Assembly (NCBI GenBank): GCA_005888745.1
Contig: VBBS01000029.1
Coordinates: 75,709-139,708, forward strand
Direction of reading: 5' to 3'
Length of the DNA: 64,000 nt
Source of the DNA: Candidatus Bathyarchaeota archaeon
GTDB lineage: Archaea; Thermoproteota; Bathyarchaeia; 40CM-2-53-6
A program made the position numbers and the translations under genes. The notes under the pieces were generated by a model. That model had not been told where the DNA came from and did no database searches. It was given only the letters and a program-made list of their open reading frames with translations. Positions 27,046 through 35,132 of this stretch are shown piece by piece (positions within the stretch are counted from its first letter, which is position 1; the number at the start of each line of letters is the position of its first letter).

Positions 27046-27167
27046 GTAAGACCCGCGTCTGACTAGTTCGAAGGTGTCAAAGTTGCGGAATAAGCGTGAT
27101 GTAACTTGCCAACATCGTTAAGCGAGGCTGAGCAAGACACAATAGTGACGAATACAAAACCGTATCC

Positions 27168-27659
27168 ATGGAGAATTCTGAGAAGCTCAAGGAATGGCAT
27201 GAGGGAACGCGCGCGGTTATCGAGGAAACGCTTCGAGATAGAATACTATCAGCATTATTGCAGCGTAGCAATCTAACTGGAGCACAGTTCGAAACGCTTC
27301 TGGTAGACCAGCTTGGACATGATATGGCGAATAAACGCCTAACGCGCGACGATATGGCTCAATTGCGGGGAGATGAGAGGGGAATCAGCCGCGGATCCTT
27401 CAATAGGACCCTAAGACAGGCGCGAGAAAACGTTGTGGAGGCAATTCATACTGTTCTACTTCTCGGCTACAGTGGGCTATCAGAGTCTCCGAGTATCGCT
27501 CCATTCCTCGAAGCTTCGGAGCGTCTGAAAGGTCAAACCTCTCAGCTACGAGATGCGGCCCAAAATGAGCCCGAAGTCTATGGGAGAACCGTGGATTCTA
27601 TCATCGAGGATCTTGAGCAGGCTTTTAGAGCAATGTTCGGAAGAAACCGTGATACGTGA
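27168..27659 (+). CDS. conserved-looking helical protein, function unknown
   Basis: A 163-residue soluble, mainly helical protein. The middle, SNLTGAQFETLLVDQLGHD and ISRGSFNRTLRQARENV, reads like a helix-turn-helix in which the second helix would contact DNA. It lies directly before a cluster of GTGAYGTCAC palindromes, the first of which overlaps its last codons. The next gene encodes a winged-helix protein on the same strand. No family name is offered. Confidence 0.6.
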   Translation: MENSEKLKEWHEGTRAVIEETLRDRILSALLQRSNLTGAQFETLLVDQLGHDMANKRLTRDDMAQLRGDERGISRGSFNRTLRQARENVVEAIHTVLLLGYSGLSESPSIAPFLEASERLKGQTSQLRDAAQNEPEVYGRTVDSIIEDLEQAFRAMFGRNRDT

Positions 27660-27902
27660 CGTCACAGAAGTGACTGGGCATCACAGACATCACGGCCGTC
27701 AATCCTATCCATTGGGGTTCGTTCGGCTAGGTTGAGGTAGAAGTAACTTGGCACGTCATGTGCCTGATGTCATGATGCAACACCGGAATCACGCCTCCAT
27801 CACTCGTGACGGCACTTCCTCTGGATCAACGTCATAATCGTTAGTGTTAAATGCAAAGGTCGAGCCTACAGTGACGTCACAACTCATATCGCGTGATGTC
27901 AC
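27656..27902. promoter_or_regulatory. cluster of GTGAYGTCAC palindromes
   Basis: Three 10-base palindromes, GTGACGTCAC at 27656-27665 and 27871-27880 and GTGATGTCAC at 27893-27902, bracket partial copies: CACGTCATGTG (27752-27762), TGATGTCATGA (27765-27775), CGTGACGGCAC near 27805 and ACGTCAT near 27830. The last two full sites are 22 bases apart, two helical turns, and end five bases before ATG 27907. This looks like operator array for a dimeric regulator, perhaps the winged-helix product itself. Confidence 0.65.
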
Positions 27903-27906
27903 AGAG

Positions 27907-28584
27907 ATGTTTGGGATAGGGAAACGGTCAAGCGGAACTGGGGTCAATGGCTACACTGAAAATGGGGATGTTGCGAAGCTGTTCTTCGACGTATTCTCTT
28001 CCAGGCTCAGCTCTTTCGAAGAGAGCTTGAAGGACCACGCCATTGAGGTTGAAAAGCTCAAGATTTCGGGCGAACAGTCCAAGCTCTCCGATTTAGTGTT
28101 GCTTGAGCGGCTGCAAAAAACGGAGAAGCTTCTGGGAGAGTCGCTGAACTGGATAAAGGAGGTCGCTGATGAAGTTCTGCGCGCTTCGGCGGCGATCCCA
28201 ACCGCGACTAAGGAGGACGAAAAGGAGTCTGAACGCACAAGACCCAGCGTGCAGCAAAGCGCGGTTCAGTCTCCAATTCGGACAGACCCTTCCGTCGTAC
28301 AGCCGGGTTCGTTAAACTCGATAACGACTCCCACAGAGCTTCAGGTGCTTACTCTTTTAGCGGCTGAGGGGCCAAAGTCGGCGCCAGAAATAGGGAAAGC
28401 TGTGGGACGGTCCAGGGAACATACGGCGCGTTTGATGAAGAAGCTCTTCGATGAGGGGTATGTTCGAAGGGACCAGACTCGGATCCCGTTTCGATACTCG
28501 ACTGTGGAGCGTGTGAAGCAGAGCCTTACGAAGGCTGAAGGGAAGGAGCAGGAGCGAGAGACTGTTTCTGCTCATCAAGCTTGA
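27907..28584 (+). CDS. coiled-coil and winged-helix DNA-binding protein
   Basis: A 225-residue protein. Residues about 15-95 are a charged coiled-coil region (SSFEESLKDHAIEVEKLKI), residues 100-150 a low-complexity Ser/Thr/Pro linker, and the last ~75 a MarR-like winged helix: LQVLTLLAAEGPKSAPEIG, then RSREHTARLMKKLFDEGYV. The frame opens at 27844, but that start would place two palindromic operator sites inside the gene; ATG 27907 is preferred. It converges on, and overlaps by 59 bases, the gene at 28526. Coiled coil plus winged helix suggests an oligomeric regulator. Confidence 0.7.
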   Translation: MFGIGKRSSGTGVNGYTENGDVAKLFFDVFSSRLSSFEESLKDHAIEVEKLKISGEQSKLSDLVLLERLQKTEKLLGESLNWIKEVADEVLRASAAIPTATKEDEKESERTRPSVQQSAVQSPIRTDPSVVQPGSLNSITTPTELQVLTLLAAEGPKSAPEIGKAVGRSREHTARLMKKLFDEGYVRRDQTRIPFRYSTVERVKQSLTKAEGKEQERETVSAHQA

Positions 28585-28951
28585 CCCGATACGCTAGACC
28601 GAGTTTTTCCTGGTGTCTCTCAAGGACTCCTCGATCTGTTAGCCTCGTCAGATAGGTGGACACTGTGCTCAAGGGTATCGTTTCACTAAAAGTAGTCTCG
28701 AACATCTTTCTTGCCTCGCGCGACGTGAAGCTTCTTCCTTTCAGCTGAGATATGACGGTGCTGGCGAGTCGGTCGAATTTTCTGGGGGAGAGTCCAAGAG
28801 CTGTAGCCGACGTTTGAGGCGTTCCGGACATCAATTCAACAAGGTCCAATATTCTTGCCACCTTCTCCTTCGTCACAGGACCGTCGATCGCGATAGAGTG
28901 CCGAACCCCTTCAGGGTCGTAGAATTCCACCTTCAATCGTCGTGGTCTCAT
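28526..28951 (-). CDS. winged-helix protein
   Basis: A 141-residue protein with an N-terminal beta-hairpin (RRLKVEFYDPEGVRHSIAI), a linker helix, and a winged helix: DRLASTVISQLKGRSFTSREA and TVSTYLTRLTDRGVLERHQEKL. I recall similar short proteins in Thaumarchaeota but cannot name a function. ATG at 28951. The last 59 bases overlap the convergent winged-helix gene. An ORB-like element lies upstream at 29076, so a replication or origin-linked role is conceivable. Confidence 0.7.
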   Translation of the reverse strand: MRPRRLKVEFYDPEGVRHSIAIDGPVTKEKVARILDLVELMSGTPQTSATALGLSPRKFDRLASTVISQLKGRSFTSREARKMFETTFSETIPLSTVSTYLTRLTDRGVLERHQEKLGLAYRVKLDEQKQSLAPAPSLQPS

Positions 28952-29075
28952 CTTGGTTCCTCGAGAAAACTGTGGGATTCACAGTTCGCAGCTCACATGT
29001 AGAAAAGGCTCACGCATCATCGTCTAGGTCGGATGTGAACATGCTTCGCCGGGCAATCAGGTCGTTTTCCATAGG

Positions 29076-29097
29076 CTCCAGTGGAAATGAGGGGGGT
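29076..29097 (+). other. ORB-like element in intergenic region
   Basis: The 22-base sequence beginning CTCCAGTGGAAATGAGG and ending GGGGT matches the archaeal ORB pattern: the TCCAGTGGAAA core followed by a run of G. It lies in a 259-base region with no gene between the winged-helix gene start at 28951 and the 3' end of the membrane protein gene at 29211. It is in the direct orientation, about 4.3 kb after cdc6. Only one good copy was seen here. Confidence 0.5.
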
Positions 29098-29210
29098 TTG
29101 AGGGGCTTCATAAGTAGTGAAGCCATTCTAAGGCGACATTCAGAAAACAAACTATGGAATGAGGCCGCATTTAGAGTGAAAATGCCGATTCTACATGTTG
29201 TGAAGGCTGT

Positions 29211-31808
29211 TCAAGGAGCTTTGGAGCTAGGAGGGTCGGCGGGTTTGTCCGGTCCCGCTTGAGCAGGCGCGGGCGGTGGTATGTTTTGAGGTCCAGTAGG
29301 ACCGTTGATCCAGGGTTCGGGTTTTTTCTTTCGATGCCTTCCGGCAAGTTTCAGGGTTTCAATGATTGGTGTGAGTAGAAGAGGGAGAAGGAGGAGGTAG
29401 GAGTAGGGTTGGAGGTCGGTGAACGTTCTTGTGAACTGTGTCAAGGGTCCGCTTGATGATGAGATCAGAGGCTTGTCGGTGGTAGCCGTGTATCGGATCC
29501 GTGTTCCGTTCGGTCCTTGCCAGACAAACTCTGCGGTCGCGGGTGATAGAACGTAGGTTCCGCTGCTTTTTGTTGTTGCTGTGTAGCTGAGGAATTGTGT
29601 CTGGCCTGGAGGGAAACTGGCGAACTGGCCGGTTTGTACGCCGCTAGGCAAGATCTGAAGCGTCTTCTGGTATGAGGATGGCGCTTCGTCATCGGTGACG
29701 TTGAGGTTTGTGACGGTGACGTTGTCGAAGTTCTGGACCATAACAACGATGTTGTGGCTAGTGCCTAGAGGCCCGCTGGATGGGCTGACGGTTTTCTGTA
29801 TGGTTATGTTTGGGGCGAATGGATATGTGAAGTTCGCTGCAAAGTCTGATCTCGGTGTGATGGTGGCATTGTAGATGTATGTCGATGTGAAGTTCTCATA
29901 GATTGGATTGGAAGGGGGCACCTGGCCCAGCGGGCTATAGAGAGCTGTTCCTCGTTGGAAGCTGATGGAGACAATGGACGCGTTTGAGTTGGTATCTCCT
30001 ACGATTCCGGTTTGGAATCCAAGTAGTGTTTTCAGGCTCAGGTAGTGTTGTCCTGCTTTGTAGAACTGGCGTGGAAATTGGGTGTTGAGGACGAAGCTGA
30101 ACGCTTTGGTGGGCGTTTTTTTGAGTGGGGCTGGGAGGCTTATGCTTGCGAGGCCTATTGCCGCGAAGTATTGTAGGTCTTGGAGATTGGCTGGTTTGAC
30201 GAGTGTTGAAAAACTTGAGCTGGGTAGGAGGCCGAGGACTCGTGTGAGGGCGTCGTTGTTTGTGAGTTCAGGGTTTGGCGCGTAGATCGTGACACTTCCT
30301 TGACCGGAGGGAAGAGCGAATGCTTTGGTGAAGCTGACGCCTAGGGCTTGGGAGAACTGGGTTGCGACAGTGTCTGATTCCGCTCGGATCGTGGCCTGGT
30401 CTCCGGTGTAGAATGTGATCAGGGCGGGCTGTGAGAACAGTCCGAGGATGAGGCTTGGAATGCCAAGGCCGGAGTCGGTGCCCAGGGATTGTGAGTAGTT
30501 GTTGTTGATTATGAAGAGTGAGAGGTTGTTTCCGGCGTAGTTGTTGTCGAGGACGAGGCCTTTGCTTGATAGGTCGAGATTTGTCATTCGTAGGCTGGCG
30601 TTGGGGGCGCCGAGCATGTCTAGTCCTATGGCTAGGTTTTGCTGGTAGGGCCCGCTCGGTGGAGCTTGGGTTATCGACGGTGAATCAACCGAGTGATATG
30701 CCGGGATCAGAAGGAGGATTGCCAGTGTGAGTAGGAGGATTCCCTTTTTCGAAAGATCACCCGCGTTCTCCGGCAGAGCCGGTTTCTTTGTCTTGATCAT
30801 ATTCCAGATTGTTTTGAGAATGAAAACGTCTCCCTGCCAGAAGAGGGACGCCGCTCGACCGGATATTGTGACTACGACGAAGACGAGGCCAGCGTTTCTC
30901 ATCATGGTGAGTATGACGTCTTGAATGACCATCTGGCTTGTCGGAGAGGAGGTCTGTATGAGGATCGGGATGATGTCGCCTGCGACGGGTCCTGTGGTGG
31001 CGCTGATGATCGAGAAGCCTGGTGGAGGAGACGGAAGGCCAGAGAGTGTTGAGAGATCGACTTTCTGGTAGATTGCGAGGGCTGCTAATCCTAGTGCTCC
31101 GAGGGTTGAGAGGTATACTGTCATGCCGACTAGGAAACCTCGTCTGATTTTTCCGCCGGCAATTAGGCCGCCGAGGAATCCTGTGAAGGTCCAGAGGTAG
31201 AGTAGGGGCGGGTAGGTTAGGGGGTTTGTGAAGACGAGGAATAGGGCAACGATCATCGTGTTGAAGTGGACGCCTAGGACTGGGGAGAGCCAGTCGCTTA
31301 CTTCGCGGAGGCCTGGTGATAGTTGGGTGTAGCCGATGTAGAGAACGAGGAGATATGCTGCGATCCATCCGAGGTATCGGCCGAGGAACATTCCTTCGCT
31401 GGGGTGTGGGAGGAGGTAGACTGTTTTTGGGTCGTCCGGTGTCCGTTTGACCATGACGTCGCCTATGCGGGTGTAGAGGTAGATGTAGAATAGTCCGGGG
31501 ATGATACCGCCGATTATGAATCCTAGGATGGCGGTGGTGAATGTGCTGCTGCGGGCTTTTTCGAATTGTCGTTCTGCGATCTCTTCTCTTATCCGGCTGC
31601 CTTTGCGTGAGACGATTATGGAGCCGATTGTGAGGACGAGGAGTGCGACTGGTATGGTCTGGTAGGCGAGGAGGCCTGGGATCCATGTTGGGAGTGTGGC
31701 TATGATTAGGGTGGTGGATAATAGTCCGAGGGCACGGCTGGATGCGCTGGAAATCTGGGCGACGGTGGCGGCTCGCCGGATCTGGACTGGCGCGTCTTTC
31801 AGAGCCAT
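29211..31808 (-). CDS. large membrane protein of unknown function
   Basis: An 865-residue protein from ATG 31808 (the frame extends to 31865 without support). The first ~370 residues contain about nine membrane segments with an IRRGFLVGMTVYLST-type loop. A single segment (about 355-375) leads into a ~400-residue outside domain rich in Asn, Ser and Thr with many NxS/T sites. A C-terminal helix (YSYLLLLPLLLTPIIETL) and a proline-rich cytoplasmic tail end it. A domain like CARDB/DUF11 is suggested by ITIQKTVSPSSGPLGTSHNI and VTNLNVTDDEAP. Base composition is more G+C rich on this strand's wobble, giving a long false frame. Function unknown. Confidence 0.72.
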   Translation of the reverse strand: MALKDAPVQIRRAATVAQISSASSRALGLLSTTLIIATLPTWIPGLLAYQTIPVALLVLTIGSIIVSRKGSRIREEIAERQFEKARSSTFTTAILGFIIGGIIPGLFYIYLYTRIGDVMVKRTPDDPKTVYLLPHPSEGMFLGRYLGWIAAYLLVLYIGYTQLSPGLREVSDWLSPVLGVHFNTMIVALFLVFTNPLTYPPLLYLWTFTGFLGGLIAGGKIRRGFLVGMTVYLSTLGALGLAALAIYQKVDLSTLSGLPSPPPGFSIISATTGPVAGDIIPILIQTSSPTSQMVIQDVILTMMRNAGLVFVVVTISGRAASLFWQGDVFILKTIWNMIKTKKPALPENAGDLSKKGILLLTLAILLLIPAYHSVDSPSITQAPPSGPYQQNLAIGLDMLGAPNASLRMTNLDLSSKGLVLDNNYAGNNLSLFIINNNYSQSLGTDSGLGIPSLILGLFSQPALITFYTGDQATIRAESDTVATQFSQALGVSFTKAFALPSGQGSVTIYAPNPELTNNDALTRVLGLLPSSSFSTLVKPANLQDLQYFAAIGLASISLPAPLKKTPTKAFSFVLNTQFPRQFYKAGQHYLSLKTLLGFQTGIVGDTNSNASIVSISFQRGTALYSPLGQVPPSNPIYENFTSTYIYNATITPRSDFAANFTYPFAPNITIQKTVSPSSGPLGTSHNIVVMVQNFDNVTVTNLNVTDDEAPSSYQKTLQILPSGVQTGQFASFPPGQTQFLSYTATTKSSGTYVLSPATAEFVWQGPNGTRIRYTATTDKPLISSSSGPLTQFTRTFTDLQPYSYLLLLPLLLTPIIETLKLAGRHRKKKPEPWINGPTGPQNIPPPAPAQAGPDKPADPPSSKAP

Positions 31809-31991
31809 GTAGGGCAGAGGCTGGGCCACGTGTCCCTCATCTCGGAAGGATGGTTCCGGGGGCAAGGGAAGAAAGGGGTTCTGATACCCAGGTTCGCTCT
31901 CCGGAAGCGTGGACTGGAGCAGGGTCTAGTGCGTTTCACGGAGGGCGGGCAAAGAGGTTATCTGGGAAAAGGCGTTTTTGTGATCGAGCTT

Positions 31992-32270
31992 ATGCTTTTG
32001 ACACAGATTTCCTATGAGAACATAATTCAGGCCCTAAACGATCTCAAACACGAAGTTCTGTCTCATCAAGTGTTTCTGAGCTGTTTCTCCAGTGCGGTTA
32101 GGAGAGGAGAAGTCAAAGGTTTGACAAAATCTTCTCTCTTCCGCATGACTCTAGCCTATTTTCTCTTGGTTCCAGATGCAAAAGAGAAGTTCCTGAGAGA
32201 ATTAGAGAAGCAATTGAAGAGCAACTATACTGTTCTGGGGAAGCAGAACTTACATAGGATGCCTGATTAG
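31992..32270 (+). CDS. small hypothetical protein
   Basis: A 92-residue protein from ATG 31992, beginning MLLTQISYENIIQALNDLKH and mainly helical, with a basic C terminus. The frame is open from 31830, but the earlier part is low quality and runs beside the divergent membrane protein start. No family is recognised. Confidence 0.35.
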   Translation: MLLTQISYENIIQALNDLKHEVLSHQVFLSCFSSAVRRGEVKGLTKSSLFRMTLAYFLLVPDAKEKFLRELEKQLKSNYTVLGKQNLHRMPD

Positions 32271-32342
32271 AAATCGTCAGAACTGAGATAGTAAGGGCGG
32301 TCTCTCACGGAGTGATTGCGTCGTTCAGGACTGGATTCAATC

Positions 32343-32477
32343 CTAGTTCTCGGTTGTTGCTTCTTTCCACGTTGACCCGCAGAAGCGGCAGTCGTGGTAT
32401 CTGAAAGGAGCGCTCGAAGGAGGTCCGGAATAGATGCAGGGGCTTATGCTTCCGCATACAGGACACGTATGGCTCAT
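32343..32477 (-). CDS. 44-residue zinc-ribbon protein
   Basis: A very short gene directly after the thioredoxin gene. The product starts MSHTCPVCGSISPC, then has RYHDCRFCGSTWKE before a stop, so it holds two CxxC knuckles 22 residues apart, a classic zinc ribbon. ATG at 32477 is 10 bases after the thioredoxin stop codon on the same strand, so the pair should be co-transcribed. Its role could be tied to the redox function of thioredoxin. Confidence 0.7.
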   Translation of the reverse strand: MSHTCPVCGSISPCIYSGPPSSAPFRYHDCRFCGSTWKEATTEN

Positions 32478-32487
32478 GGCCAATGCC

Positions 32488-32868
32488 TCACTCGTGGTTC
32501 TCTGACTGGCGCTTGGGAACTAATGCGTTATCAATGCGTTGCCGGTAGGCGGAGGCCGGATAAGCGCCCATGAGACTGTCTCTGACGGTTCCGTTCTCGA
32601 ACAACATGCCCGTGGGGATGCTCATGATATCATACTTCATCGCCAGCTGCTGGTTATTGTCAACGTTGATCTTAACGAACTTGACCTTTCCCTCGTACTC
32701 TTCTGACAAAGCTTCGATGGTTGGCGCGATCATGTTGCAGGGTCCGCACCAGTCGGCGTAGAAATCGACAAACACTGGAACCTCGGATCGGAGGACAGCG
32801 GAATCGAAGTCGGTCTCGGTTACTGGAATTACTTTCTTGCTACTCATGTCTTCTTTACTCATACTCAC
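32488..32868 (-). CDS. trxA: thioredoxin
   Basis: A disulfide reductase of 126 residues with the active site WCGPC, preceded by VFVDFYAD, the cis-proline loop SIPTGMLFENG and the usual length. The first ATG is at 32868; however a TATA-like box at 32882-32892 would place transcription start near 32860, so the Met at 32847 (MSSKKVIPV), matching family N termini, may be the real start. It is divergent from the arsR-like gene, and the shared region holds a copy of a repeated operator. Confidence 0.95.
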   Translation of the reverse strand: MSMSKEDMSSKKVIPVTETDFDSAVLRSEVPVFVDFYADWCGPCNMIAPTIEALSEEYEGKVKFVKINVDNNQQLAMKYDIMSIPTGMLFENGTVRDSLMGAYPASAYRQRIDNALVPKRQSENHE

Positions 32869-32881
32869 TTGATCTGGCTGA

Positions 32882-32892
32882 TCTTAATATAA
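32882..32892 (-). promoter_or_regulatory. TATA-like box for the thioredoxin operon
   Basis: On the minus strand the sequence reads TTTATATTAAG, a good archaeal TATA box upstream of the thioredoxin start. The putative operator at 32897-32912 lies directly upstream of it, where a bound regulator could block or aid TFB. Confidence 0.5.
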
Positions 32893-32896
32893 ACGT

Positions 32897-32912
32897 ATTG
32901 ATGAATGTCTAT
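32897..32912 (-). promoter_or_regulatory. putative ArsR-type operator, copy 1
   Basis: ATTGATGAATGTCTAT on the plus strand equals, at 14 of 16 positions, the reverse complement of a site at 33328-33343. It has weak twofold symmetry (ATnGA...TCnAT). It sits in the promoter region between the divergent thioredoxin and arsR-like genes. Confidence 0.5.
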
Positions 32913-33012
32913 ACGCGGTTCCAGACAGGTTCAACGGGACAAAGATGCCTAGTCCGAGCTCATAGATACATATCGACATGTTAATACGCACGCTGGGAGC
33001 TAGACATGGTTA

Positions 33013-33321
33013 ATGAAGCTCGCAACCGAAGAGTTCGACAGGATCAGCAAAGCCCTAGCCGACCCACAGCGACGCGAGATCCTACAGAAACTCGTCGCAA
33101 GGCGGATGAACTGCTCAGACGTTCATGCCATGTTCAACGTTTCGCAACCCACCGTATCCCACCACCTGAAGGAACTAGCTACCGCCGGGATCTTGGACAA
33201 GGAAAAACAGGGCCAATTCTGCTTCTACCAAGTGAAGGCAGATGTCTTATCCGCCTACGTTACAGAGCTGCAGCGACGCCTAGGCTTGGGAGCCATCACG
33301 GTCGCTCCGAGAATAAAGTAG
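33013..33321 (+). CDS. ArsR family transcription regulator
   Basis: A 102-residue winged-helix repressor. LADPQRREILQKLVARRMN and the recognition helix VSQPTVSHHLKELATAGIL are classic ArsR. A cysteine (NCSDVH) near helix 3 lies in the position used by metal-sensing members, though the ELCVCDL motif is absent; a second Cys is near the wing (QFCFYQV), so a redox or thiol-reactive signal is possible. ATG 33013. Downstream genes are a 67-residue protein and an MFS exporter; matching operators lie on both sides of this gene. Confidence 0.9.
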   Translation: MKLATEEFDRISKALADPQRREILQKLVARRMNCSDVHAMFNVSQPTVSHHLKELATAGILDKEKQGQFCFYQVKADVLSAYVTELQRRLGLGAITVAPRIK

Positions 33322-33327
33322 GAGTGC

Positions 33328-33343
33328 ATAGACGCTCATCAAT
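33328..33343 (+). promoter_or_regulatory. putative ArsR-type operator, copy 2
   Basis: ATAGACGCTCATCAAT lies just after the arsR-like stop and immediately before a TATA-like box for the next gene. Its reverse complement matches the site at 32897-32912 at 14 of 16 positions. Confidence 0.5.
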
Positions 33344-33346
33344 ACA

Positions 33347-33353
33347 TTTATAT
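33347..33353 (+). promoter_or_regulatory. TATA-like box
   Basis: TTTATAT at 33347-33353 is about 27 bases before ATG 33377, as expected for a nearly leaderless archaeal transcript. The operator copy 2 touches its upstream side, so the small gene and the MFS exporter can be transcribed separately from arsR. Confidence 0.5.
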
Positions 33354-33376
33354 GTTTACGACACACATATCCGGAC

Positions 33377-33580
33377 ATGTCTGAACATTCAGAACCTCAC
33401 GAGTCATTACACCTGACCGTCATGCGGGAGTCAGCCAAGAATTACCAGTCATTCATCCGCCAGAAGAAGGACCAAACTGAGAAACGTTCGATAATGTCGA
33501 TGATACGAAGACTGTTTGCTGAAGAGTTAGAACCGAACAAGCAGCACCCACACTCTGCGGACGCTGCAGGGTTCAACTAA
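33377..33580 (+). CDS. small hypothetical protein between ArsR and MFS genes
   Basis: A 67-residue charged protein starting MSEHSEPHESLHLTVMRE with a basic, helical middle (SFIRQKKDQTEKRS). A TATA-like box and an operator precede it closely, which supports it as a real first gene of a transcript that continues to the exporter 28 bases downstream. No family recognised. Confidence 0.6.
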   Translation: MSEHSEPHESLHLTVMRESAKNYQSFIRQKKDQTEKRSIMSMIRRLFAEELEPNKQHPHSADAAGFN

Positions 33581-33608
33581 GATTCCACACTTTATCGAGC
33601 GAGACGAC

Positions 33609-35084
33609 ATGGAACAGGTAGCAATCCAGAGGAGCGAAGGCGCTAATCTTAGAGTCCCCGCTCTCAACAAGTCTCGCACCCGACTTATTCTCGGATTGAT
33701 TATCGCGGCAGGATTTCTTGACGTCATTGATTTCTCCATCGTCCAAGTTGCACTACCAACAATACAGACGGAACTAGTTGTCTCCCTGGCGGAGAGCCAG
33801 TGGATCATTGGAGCATACGGACTCACGCTGGCGGGCTTTCTGCTGCTCAGCGGTAGAGCTGGGGACATTTACGGTCAAAAGAGACTATTCGTTTCTGGAA
33901 TTGTCCTATTTACAGTAGCCTCCTTTACCGGGGGATTGGCTCCGTCACTCGTGTCGCTGATTGTGTCAAGGGCAATTCAGGGTATAGGAGCTGCCATCTC
34001 CACCGCCACCGCCTTCGCGATCCTCGTGACGACCTTCCCTGAAGGGAAAGAACGGAACCGCGCGCTCGGGATCTTCGTCTCTGTACTATCGGCAGGTTTC
34101 GCTGCAGGGTCGGTCTCTGGAGGTGTCCTCACAGCTGCGTTTGGCTGGCGGTCGGTCCTGTTTGTTAACGTCCCAATTGGTATCGTCGCTGCTGTCCTAT
34201 CTCAGAAGTTCCTAGTTAGCAATCCCGGGCGAGCGGCGGACAAACACCTAGATCTGCCCGGCGCGTTGTCTGTGACAAGCGGGTTGATACTGCTTGTATA
34301 TTCATTGACAAACGCTGCGACTGACGGATTCGCCTCCCTCTATACAATTGTGCCTCTTGCGGTCTCTGCTCTAATCCTGGCAGGGTTTCTAGCTATAGAA
34401 TATCGATCGGAGTCTCCGTTGATGCCGTTGGGGTTCCTGCGTCGGGGCACAGTCTTTACCGCGAACGTCCTCGCCCTCATACTAACTTCGTCAGCTGGAG
34501 GAGTAGTCTTCCTACTGACCATCTATCTTCAGCGAGTGTCCGGTTACTCGCAATTGGCTGCTGGCCTTGAGTTTGTCCCGCCTGCAATGATCTTCTTCTC
34601 TGTGGGCGGCTGGGGGTCATCATGGCTGGTGAACCGTGTTGGCCTAAAACTGGTCTTGGTAACTTCAATGTCGTTCATCACCCTTGGGTCCGCGCTACTT
34701 ACTCGGATTACCGTTACTAGCGGCTACCTTGGAATATTGCCTGGTATGCTTCTTTGGTCCTTTGGAGCGAGCATTGGGTTTCCCGCGCTGAACATTGCTG
34801 CACTCGCCGGGACAAAGCCAGGGGAAGAAGGCCTCGCCTCAGGGATAATTGGCACTTCCCAGCGTGTCGGATTCCCTGTCGGACTCGCCATATTACTGAC
34901 GATTGCAACTGTTACAGACCCGCCTCCAGTTGGAGTTGCAAGTCAATTAGGGTCACTGGCGGGTGTCGTCACCGGATTCCAATACGCATTCCTCGCCTCC
35001 ACAATCATTAGCGCAATCGGATTATTGATCGCTCTGCGCGTCAAGAACCCGAGAATGATGTTTGAACAGCCTATCTTCGGCTAG
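33609..35084 (+). CDS. DHA2-type MFS exporter
   Basis: A 491-residue, 14-helix drug:proton antiporter. It shows LDVIDFSIVQVALPTIQ (helix 1 with the DHA2 acidic residue), WIIGAYGLTLAGFLLLSGR, RAIQGIGAAIS and the antiporter motif region GFAAGSVSGGVLT. The sequence is close in pattern to bacterial multidrug or antibiotic exporters, so transfer from bacteria is possible. It is preceded by the 67-residue gene and an ArsR-type regulator, which probably controls it. Confidence 0.9.
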   Translation: MEQVAIQRSEGANLRVPALNKSRTRLILGLIIAAGFLDVIDFSIVQVALPTIQTELVVSLAESQWIIGAYGLTLAGFLLLSGRAGDIYGQKRLFVSGIVLFTVASFTGGLAPSLVSLIVSRAIQGIGAAISTATAFAILVTTFPEGKERNRALGIFVSVLSAGFAAGSVSGGVLTAAFGWRSVLFVNVPIGIVAAVLSQKFLVSNPGRAADKHLDLPGALSVTSGLILLVYSLTNAATDGFASLYTIVPLAVSALILAGFLAIEYRSESPLMPLGFLRRGTVFTANVLALILTSSAGGVVFLLTIYLQRVSGYSQLAAGLEFVPPAMIFFSVGGWGSSWLVNRVGLKLVLVTSMSFITLGSALLTRITVTSGYLGILPGMLLWSFGASIGFPALNIAALAGTKPGEEGLASGIIGTSQRVGFPVGLAILLTIATVTDPPPVGVASQLGSLAGVVTGFQYAFLASTIISAIGLLIALRVKNPRMMFEQPIFG

Positions 35085-35132
35085 AAAACACTGTTCCTAT
35101 TTCATCGGGAAAACTTGATCATAATTCCAGTC

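Noticed and set aside
30757-31686. 309-codon open frame on the minus strand
   Set aside because: Rich in Arg, Pro and His with no motif; it is an off-frame reading of the large membrane protein gene on the same strand, produced by its strong codon bias.
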